A stretch of DNA of 64,000 bases from Nepenthes gracilis (lineage: Eukaryota; Streptophyta; Magnoliopsida; Caryophyllales; Nepenthaceae), in assembly GCA_033239525.1 (NCBI GenBank), contig BSYO01000016.1:11543045-11607044 (forward strand), written 5' to 3'. A program made the position numbers and the translations under genes. Shown here piece by piece: positions 56,101 to 64,000 of the stretch (position 1 is its first letter; every line of letters starts with the position of its first letter). The notes under the pieces were generated by a model. It was not told where the DNA came from. It saw only the letters and a list, made by a program, of their open reading frames with translations, and did no database searches.

Positions 56101-56389
56101 GCATGAACGGTTCAGCACGATGAGGAAGTGTTTGTCTTCCATTTATTATTATTGTTATATCGTCATCTAAAAAGGATTCTCGAATTTTTTTGGTTTCTTA
56201 TATTTTAAACTAGACATTAAAATTACATCCAAAAATATAATACTTATCACTAATAAGATTTTCCAACCTATTAATTAAACGTTGGATTAGTTGGTTGGTT
56301 CAAATTACCCATCGTCCATTCGGGGATTACACTTCTGGAATACACCCCAATCCTCCAAATTCGGCATAGCCCCGATATGTAATTTCAGT

Positions 56390-58204
56390 TTTAAAAGGCT
56401 TATCGGTATAATTAATTTTATAATTAATGACTTTTATTAATATTAATCTAAAATATCTAACTTAAAATATCAGAGTATTATAGAAAATGTAAATTTTACT
56501 CTACTAATGTGACAAACTATGGCAACCCGAGCCTAAATACTCAAACACATGGCTTAAGCCGCTCACACAGACTAAAAATTTAAAACCAAATAACATAAAT
56601 TTCACATTTCAACTATTTTATTCACTTGAATTGCTACATAATGATAAACCCCAACAAAATAAAATACATAAATCTCCATGCCAACTTAAGCTCCTCAACT
56701 GGCTACTAAAACTTTCTTCTCTATCGAAACTTCTTTCTACAACACAGATGTGTCTCCTCCAAGCTAGACGCTATCAACTCAATTTGGAGCCAAGAAAACA
56801 CAATGGTGAGTCAAAGCTCAACAAATTATAATAATCAAAAATACTAATAACAATAACGATCTCGAATATCATCTACCAAGGTCTTAACATACTCTGAAAA
56901 CCTACTATATCCGAGACAGATTACAACACGTTGTAAATACGACTCTAGGCAAAATAGATCCCACAAGACCCGCACATCCAAAAAATAACAAGAGTGCCAA
57001 CAAACAATGATAATCCTCTGGAATACGATATCAACGATGATTGGGAGTTTTTCTGATCCATATGTCAGCGAGAACGATCAGCATAATCACGATCACAATC
57101 AATATGGATTCCACCAAATTCGAATATCTCAGAATCTACACAAGGATACTACCAACACAACAAATAAGGTACTCACAATTATAGGAAATCACAAGAAATC
57201 TCCCAGATCTTATTCCGCCACTGTGAACCAAAGGCTGTGTATATCCCCCGACAGCTGGGTACTTGTACAGGCTACTTGATGCTCGCAAGTTTGACCTCCA
57301 ACCTAATCCATGGTCCATAAAGACTCTATCCCACAAAGTACATACGTCTCCCAAGCATGCTCATCATCTGAGTCAACCAGAACAGATGACCTCATCTACA
57401 TGCTCCACTTCCGACTCGACCAGGTACGGAAGACAACTCACACGTCAAACCCAGCATCTCCCGCCATGATACCCACGATATCATGATCTACGATATTCAC
57501 ATGGCCATAAGCATCCCGCTAAACTAGGCAACGTACCTCAACCCACCAGGATACAAAAATCAGTATTTGATAAGTGTAGACCACATTAAAGTACCAAAAC
57601 CTCCCATTCGACCAGATACTTCAATGTTTTCACACACTCTCCTCAACCTTGACCGTAAAAAGCCAACAAATATAAATACTCATACACCGAGTATAACGCA
57701 AAGAAAGTTTTGCAACATCAATAATAGAACGTCGTTCGGTGCTGACCAGACTGTACTCACACAATCAAATCCAACACAAAGGAACGTATCTCAGAACATC
57801 CAAAGGGAATATAAGGATCGAGATATGATCAACTCAACTACTTCACTATTTTTTTTTCCATTTTATTCCGGAGCAACGCCTACGACTAAGGCCAACAATA
57901 TTTTTATTTCAATTTCCATCCCCAATTAATTTTGCAAGGTTCCAAAAAATTAATTAGCAATATTTATTTCTTCATACAATTAATACCACTCCAAACACCA
58001 GCCAACATACCTTTATACATACAACATTTACAAACGGTAAATATCATCTATGCTCTTTATTATCTTTATTCTCATACATACACGTATCACCACTCATTAA
58101 TATATATATATATACACATAATCCACACATATACACACACATGTACCAACACCCACGGCCAACCCCACGGCACAATTTTCTGCCTCACGCAGCTTCTGCG
58201 ACCT

Positions 58205-58244
<40 letters not shown>

Positions 58245-59780
58245 AACCAACACCAACACACACCCATATACCAACACTCCACACACCTACCCTCACCAAC
58301 CGGCCCAGCCCACGGCCCAACACCACACACGGCAACCCAAACCTCATGCACACAGCTTCCGCACAGCTGCTTCTGCTGCACTCCACACACACACACACAG
58401 CTCGCGCAGAGCTTCACACGCACTCAGCAGCTTCTGCTGCTGCTTCCCTCACACCAACACACACATACGACGCCACACACACCAGTACGCACACACAGCA
58501 GTAGCTTACTGCTTCTCCCTTCCACACACACACACACACACACACAGCTCTGCTGCTTCAACGCACGCACACAGAACACGATACACACCGCTTCAGACAC
58601 ACACATACACACAATTTCAGCCGTTCACTCATACAGAGGACGGCCAACACCCCAACTATTATCAACCCATGACCCACCAAAACTCGACAGAAAAACAGAG
58701 CACGAAGCCCCTCTGTTTTCTCACCCAATTTTTTTGAACCGGTCACAAACAGATTACATCTGCTCCCTCCTCAATTCCTCAACGAACACGCGCACCATCC
58801 AATTTACACACCAAAATTGATGGAATTAGAGAGAGAGAGGGAGAGATGAACAGATTCGAATCAAATTTTCAAATCCAGCAGCACACAGCCAAAAATACAA
58901 ATGAGGAAGGAAGAAATCAGTTGCAAATTGGAGTATAATGACAATAGAGGGTTCACTTGCAATTAGAGAAGGAATGACAGTAGACGGGATTCACTTGCCT
59001 GATTTCACCGTTTTTTTTTGTACACGGCTCGAGTTCGGCTCTGGTTTTGGCTTCAACTTCGGCTTCAGCTCGGCTTCGAATTAGGGTTGGTTGTTCGGCT
59101 TTGGAACGAAATCGGCACGGCTACGACGACCACGCTGACGACGGCACGGCAGCAGGGTCGACGACGGCGACCGCAGCAAGGTACTCGAACGATGACGGCG
59201 ACGGCAACCAAGCACAGTACTACCACGCAATCGGCCACCAGACCTCACTCTACCCTCACTCACAGCTTCGATTTTCTTCCATTCACTCATCGGCACACAC
59301 CCACCAATGAAAAGCTTAAATAGAACTATGGGGGTGAAACGGTGGGGAGGCAAAGGGAATCAGGCGGTTTGCCACGGCAGCAGTTTGTTGGAGTGAATAT
59401 TCGAACGGAACGGCATGCTGGAAGCCGTTGCGAGCGAGAGAGAGAGAAGGCAACGCTGAGACGAAGAAGGAGGGAGAGAGGGATAGAGAGGGCGTGGGGA
59501 CGATGAAACGCAGAGAAGAAGGTTCGAGAAGTGTTGAGGTGGGCAGGGGATTTTGTTAGCTTTTGTTATTAGATTAACAATTATATTATTATTATTTTTA
59601 TTTTTATTTATTTATTTATTTCGTTTTAACACTTATAACATATTACTATTATTATTATTATACGTAAAATATTTATATTATTATTATTTTATAAATATTT
59701 TTACTATTATATGTTAAAAATTAAATCCATCCAATTAAATTTTAGATTCTTCGATAAAAATATTCGACCATTACACAAAC
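56390..59780 (-). repeat. Unclassified non-coding repeat, copy 2 (inverted)
   Basis: Read on the minus strand it repeats the plan of 14270-17060. The landmarks, in the same order, are an AT-rich start, a 'gccgtcgtcg'-rich block, 'ctatttaagcttttc' (TATA-like, near 59320), 'tactccaatttgcaa' and 'cgtgctctgttt'. They continue with TG microsatellites, 'gtggtctacacttat' (near 57575), 'tggttcacagtggcggaataag' (near 57225) and paired 'ggatt.cac..aatccat' phrases. The longest ORFs (58141-58737 and others) come from CA repeats and are not genes. Boundaries are approximate. Confidence 0.5.
58080..58620. repeat. CA/TA microsatellite cluster
   Basis: (TA)n lies near 58100 and (CA)n at 58206-58242, 58384-58401 and 58522-58546, with CA-rich sequence between. 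The overlapping His/Thr-rich ORFs on both strands are artefacts of these repeats. Confidence 0.9.
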
Positions 59781-60180
59781 TGTTGTACACTCTTATACAA
59801 TCAAGCTTCAATCCCACAAAAATAACGTGAGCAGAGCAGAAAATCGATGGAAAATTTGAAGGAGGAGGAGATTTGGCGGGGGAAGTTTCGAGAGGGAGTG
59901 AGACAGAAAGAGAGAGGGAGAGATAAATGTAGAGAGAGAGACAGAGGATTCAAGAAAAAGAGTTGCCAGAAGAAGTAAATTGTATTCCTTCTCTCAAGCT
60001 TTTGTACACGACAAGTATTAAAGGAAACTAATGAGAACAGTAACTAAACCAATTAACGGAATATAATCCTAAATGCCTTAAGCCTATGTGTAATTCTGAA
60101 ATCTCAATGGTTGTTGGGTCTTATGGGTGTTGGTCCTTGGCATCTGCGTACCCTGTGGTATCACAATGTCCACATCGATG
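59781..60180. other. GA-rich spacer
   Basis: 'gagagagaga' runs (59880-59945) and ordinary sequence; no gene recognised. Confidence 0.4.
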
Positions 60181-62420
60181 AGACTGGTAACACAAACGTC
60201 ATCAGAGTCTCATCTAATCACAACTTGATCCTTCTTGATACAGTGAAGAATGTGAGACCTTGCCACGATAGCAAATCTTTCAGGTTTGAAGCTATATGAT
60301 GGGGACATCCAAATAATGACAACATCACACGACAAGGGTGGAATAGCATTGGCAGCTGAACAATATTAAGGAAGCTATTATTGTGTTGAATAAGGGAACT
60401 TTTGACAACATTTTCCACAAAAAACGGAAGCTCGATAAGAGGATTAAAGGGGTCCAAGAGACACTACTCAGAGTGGATTCCATAAGGCTGAGGAGGATCG
60501 AGAGAGAGCTTGTACTGCAGTTCTGAAATTATTTTATAGAGAAGTGGTGCTCTAGCTCCATAAATTTAGGGCCAACTGGCTTACTAATGGTGAGAGATGC
60601 TCTAAATATTTCTTCTTTACTGCAATCAACAAAATAAGGAAGAATAAGATCACGACTCTCAAGGGCAACGATGGGAACTGGTGCAACAAAACAGCCAAGT
60701 TGAACGAGCGTATTGTGAGTTATTTTGAGATCTCCAGGGATCCTAACTATGGTGATCTCCCTGCTTGCTCGCAAACCTCTATGAGAGAAGGACGTTTCTG
60801 GACTAGGCACTTTGCCCGCCGAAAAAGTGAAGAAAGCTCTGAACTCCATGAGGCCATTCAAGCCCTAGGCTCGGACAGTTTCCATCCTTTGTTCTATCAG
60901 AAATCTTGGAGTCTAGTCAAGGGTGACCTTCCGAAGCTTGTTCTCGAGGCTTTCCATGATGGGAATCTCCCGGAAAAGATCAACCACACTCTTATGGTCC
61001 TCATCACGAAAATCAATTCCCAGAAACTTTCAATCAGTTGGACACATTTCTTTTTGTAACTTCTCCTACAAAATCATCACCAAAGTAATTATGCAGAGGT
61101 TAAAGCCATTCCTCAATACAATCATTAGCCCCTCTCAAGCAAGTTTCCTTCCTGGGAGGGCCACCCACGACAACATCCTGATCACCCAAGAGATAATCCA
61201 TTCTCTCACCAAGGTTGAGGGGAGGAATGCCGGAGTGGCGATAAAGATTGACCTCTCAAAGGCTTACGACAAAATCAAATGAAGCTTCGTTGAACGGCCT
61301 TTGGAATCCCTCCAGCTCTCAGGCAACCTTCTCAAGCTGATTGTGAGTTACATCACCTTGACCTCTTTCTCTGTTCTTTGAAATGAAGAGAGCATCTCCC
61401 TTTCAATGCATCCCGGTGGTTGAGGCAGGGAGAGCCACTTCCCCTTATCTGTTCATTATTTGCATGGAAAAATTTTCCCAATTGATCAGCAAAGCTGTGA
61501 GCATTGAGAGGTGGAAGCCGGTTAGAGTCGGTAGTGGTGGACCTCACCTATTTTTTATTGAATACTTGCTGCTATTTTCTAGAGCCAACTGCGAGCAACC
61601 GATCATGATCAAAGTTGCCTTAGGACAAGGCATCAACCAGGCTAAATCCCTGCTCTTCTGCTCTCCCACCGTCTAAACCAAAGTTGCCAAAGAGATCCAA
61701 GGGAAATGTGGTTTTAAACTGGTCATTGATATGGTCAAGTATCTTGGCACCAACATCGTCGGAAATCATCAAAGAGAGTTAGAATGAAGCAATCGAATTG
61801 GAGCTTGAAATTCCTCTCTATCGCAACAAGAGGACTACTGGTCCAAAACTTTGGCCAAGCTATCCAGATGTATGCGATGCAAACTCATACTACATCCACA
61901 GGGACATGCGAGATTTTGGATAGCATCAACAGGAACTTTACGAGGCGTGAGAAAAAGACCCATCTTATGAAGTGGGATGACATATGCCTACTAAAAGCAT
62001 AGGAGGATTGGATTAAGAAAAGAACGAGATAACAACACTGCACTGTTGGGAAAGAAATGACGGGAACTCTGACCAAGTTTAAAAAAACACTGGGCTACTG
62101 TGTTCCAGTCAAAATACCTCCGAAAGAACAGATTCATGGATGCAAAGGGATCAGCCGGATCCTCTAGCACTTGGAGAAGCATTTTGAGGGCCAAAGAATT
62201 CATCAGGATGGGTGCAAAGCGGTCTCTCAGCAATGGTGCAACAACCAAGTTTTAGACTGGGTAGCGGGTGGTACAGCAGCCACTTCTGTATTTCGCTCAC
62301 AGCAAAATCCCAAGAGACTAGCTTCAGCTCAAGGTAAGAGAAATATTCTTCCCGATGGTGGGTCGAAGTGGGATAGAATTGAGAGGTACCGGAGAGGGAG
62401 GAGAGGCAAGCACTAAGTGA
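60180..62420 (+). mobile_element. L1-type LINE remnant (reverse transcriptase)
   Basis: Reading in changing plus-strand frames gives a plant L1 ORF2. The endonuclease/RT linker comes first: SSNHNLILLDTV, SFRFEAI, then FDNIFHKKRKLDKRIKGVQE, LTNGERCSKYFF and NKIRKNKITTLKG. The RT follows: SFHPLFYQKSWSLVKGDLPK, LPEKINHTLMVLITKINSQK, then NFSYKIITKVIMQRLKPFLN, SQASFLPGRATHDNILITQE, GVAIKIDLSKAYDKIK. Later pieces (60-80 residue frames at 61383-61676 and 61784-62002) and a zf-RVT-like 'STWRSILRAK' at about 62160 follow. The catalytic FADD box is not readable. No poly(A) tail or TSD was found; stops are numerous. Confidence 0.85.
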
Positions 62421-62781
62421 AACACAGTTCATCTCTGATCCAGAACAGGGGGATCAGATTGTGTGGACCAGCAAGTTCATTCATACAATCACTTATGTGT
62501 GGACTTATTATTATAGATAAAGATGAAATTTCACATAACACTATATTTAGAAGATGTACACATAACACCACATTCAAAATATCCTCATTCTTAATCAAAT
62601 AGGTTAATAACACAGAACTCATCAACGAATCAAATCATGTTGATTTCGATTACAGTTGCACAAAACAATCTGGTGAGATCATCAACTGCCTGAATCAGCA
62701 AGAGCCCTAGCGTTTAACTTTCCTAATAAAATAACAAAGACAATATACATCACCAACAGCATTCAAACTGGAATGGACTAT
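62421..62781. other. Spacer and 3' flank of LEA_2 gene
   Basis: A short direct repeat (cacataacac.a.att at about 62532 and 62560) is present. Otherwise it probably includes the 3' untranslated region of the minus-strand gene ending at 62782. Confidence 0.4.
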
Positions 62782-63081
62782 TCAATGATAACTACAAGAA
62801 TCCTTCAGTATTTGCCGTATACCAAGCTGAGTGCCATCTAATGTAACCGGGCATCTGATGTGATTGTAAAACGTGGACTTCACCAGTGTCCCCAGAATGT
62901 GAGCCCTCGACCTCATCGTGAATGTCATGTTGAAGGCCACGTTTACTATCTCTTTACGCGCTTTGCCGCTGCCTCTCACATCGCTTAGTGCCGACACTGC
63001 ACCGTATAGGGGAACTTGAACCGCTTTCACCACCGTTGTAAAGTTCCGATCAGTCTTTCTCTTCTGATAGAACTGCTTCAT
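62782..63081 (-). CDS. LEA_2-type protein, last exon (partial gene)
   Basis: This is a 99-codon exon with a clear splice acceptor (TGTGCAG|ATGAAG), ending in TGA. The sequence KQFYQKRKTDRNFTTVVKAV, QVPLYGAVSALSD, NVAFNMTFTMRSRAHILGTL and VKSTFYNHIRCPVTLDGTQL corresponds to the C-terminal half of the LEA_2 beta-sandwich domain. It is found in plant membrane-anchored NDR1/HIN1-like or 'LEA hydroxyproline-rich glycoprotein' proteins ('..KFYQ.RKS.R.V...V.G..VPLYG..'). The N-terminal exons, which should carry the cytosolic tail and the membrane anchor, are not recognisable in 63082-64000 and probably lie beyond the window. Because the exon opens with ATG it could be mistaken for a complete gene. 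Confidence 0.8.
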   Translation of the reverse strand: MKQFYQKRKTDRNFTTVVKAVQVPLYGAVSALSDVRGSGKARKEIVNVAFNMTFTMRSRAHILGTLVKSTFYNHIRCPVTLDGTQLGIRQILKDSCSYH

Positions 63082-64000
63082 CTGCACACCGATTCAATTT
63101 TGTTGACAGCAAGTGAATAGTGAATCACATTTCAAAAGGTGAAAAGGGGTAAGTCAGGAGTCCTGTAAGATCATCCCGCTTCTTGTACTCTCAAGAGTAA
63201 AGAATTCATCTTGATAGCTTAAACTGTCATAACTATGACATGTTAAATATATTAGACTGTCCAAATTGTTAGAATAAAATTCTTATATTAAGAGTATCAA
63301 AGGACCCTATGGTTCGTTTGGATTGCGAAATTAGAATTGAAATTTAAAAATATAAGTCTAATTCTAATTTTGTTAAAACTAGAATTAGAATCGGATAGAA
63401 TTTAAATTATATTGTTTGGATTGTATAAAAAATTGCAATTCTAAAAGGAAAAAATAAAATTGATATACGGTTAGTTTTTTAATTCATAAATAAAAAGAAA
63501 AAAATAAATAAATAACCTCTTGGGTGCGGCTAAAAATAAATTATCCCAATTTAAATCCGAATCAAGGCACAAGCCTTAGCAACCCAAGTGAGGAAGCACG
63601 AAGCAGATTAGGACAGCCAAATAACGAATCTACAGGACATTAACTAGGACGTTCAATTTTGACAGTTAGTTACTGAAAACAGAAGGATAATAATAAGCTA
63701 GTAAATAACCCGATCTAGAAACGGCAAAACAGTTCCCACAATCAATAGACAGACGATTTCCTCATTAAATTTGAACGGCAGTTACACACCACGAATAATG
63801 CCCCCAACAGCGGCCTTGAAACACCTCTCAACATAGGCAACGGTTTCAAAGACAAGCCGAACGAACAAGAATCCCAGCTATAAATACAATTCCTCCAAGA
63901 CAGAAGGAGGAAAATCCAAAGAAAGATACTCAAGCAATCGAGTACACCCAATCCAAGCTTTCTACATCTTTCAGTTCAAGGAGAAAATTTACTGACTTGA
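63082..64000 (-). other. Intron or upstream sequence of LEA_2 gene
   Basis: No further exon is recognised. A TA-rich block at 63311-63460 with two 'gtttggatt' repeats and many 'aattctaatt' phrases looks like a small repeat. The minus-strand frame at 63951-63742 (FLWIFLLLS...) lacks a known domain. A TATTTATAG motif near 63876 could be a promoter, but this is weak. Confidence 0.35.

Noticed and set aside
58141..58737. 198-codon ORF (and its neighbours 57932-58504, 58097-58423) in the CA-rich region
   Set aside because: Composition is His/Thr/Pro from (CA)n repeats, all frames on both strands are open, and no domain is visible.
63311..63460. MITE
   Set aside because: AT-rich block with repeated 'gtttggatt', but I could not find convincing terminal inverted repeats or a TSD.
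63742..63951. Upstream exon of the LEA_2 gene
   Set aside because: The frame has hydrophobic residues but no match to the expected N-terminal sequence, and no consistent splice junction with 63081.
1..64000. tRNA, rRNA or other structured RNA genes
   Set aside because: I saw none on reading both strands; short tRNA-like matches are primer-binding sites of retroelements.

Overview
The window is nuclear DNA from a dicot-type flowering plant. It holds a NAC transcription factor with plant introns, a cluster of plant-specific DUF241 genes, the last exon of a plant LEA_2 protein, and dense nested Ty1/copia, Ty3/gypsy and LINE elements in AT-rich spacer. I cannot name the species. Only two host genes look complete: a single-exon DUF241 gene (2204-3079, +) and a three-exon NAC gene (50428-52215, -). 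A third, a LEA_2-type protein (last exon 62782-63081, -), runs off the right edge.

Layout. (1) 1-34.9 kb is a DUF241 cluster: a 3' fragment (365-668), the intact gene (2204-3079), a broken copy (27757-28656), a copy split by an LTR element (30355-30647 plus 33990-34571) and a short tail (34838-34894). The left and right halves are diverged copies of one ancestral duplication. The spacer at 669-2030 matches 28657-30354, and the 3' flanks also match. About 24 kb of transposons now separates them: an old copia element on the minus strand (LTR halves at 3285-3575 and 10238-10344, pol pieces to about 23.4 kb), two SIRE-type copia elements inserted into it (3576-10237 and 17670-22821, the latter with target-site duplication TAGTT), a gypsy Tat-type fragment (10556-14250), an unclassified non-coding repeat (about 14.27-17.06 kb), and a small copia deletion derivative (24209-27388, TSD TATTT).

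(2) The element at 30648-33984 is the most striking object. It has about 350-bp LTRs (TG...CA), a primer-binding-like site and a perfect 5-bp TSD (ATGTG), and sits inside a DUF241 coding sequence. In place of gag-pol it carries host gene fragments: part of ubiquitin-activating enzyme E1 fused to an AHK2/AHK3-like cytokinin receptor histidine kinase (CHASE end, H-box, start of the ATPase region).

(3) 35400-36489 is a solo LTR (TSD ATTAG). 37139-50062 is a nearly full-length but decayed gypsy Tat element: gag, protease, RT, two RNase H domains, integrase, then antisense reading frames between pol and the 3' LTR. The main antisense gene (PF04195-type domain plus coiled coil) has its own TATA box. 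The Tat fragment at 10.5-14.2 kb carries the same antisense gene with the same TATA box.

(4) 50.4-52.4 kb is the NAC gene with its promoter, followed by a second solo LTR (52666-53728), an AT-rich gene-free tract (53.7-55.6 kb), a second, inverted copy of the non-coding repeat with CA microsatellites (about 56.4-59.8 kb), a degenerate L1-type LINE (60.2-62.4 kb) and the LEA_2 gene.

All calls come from reading sequence and translations. No database search was run.
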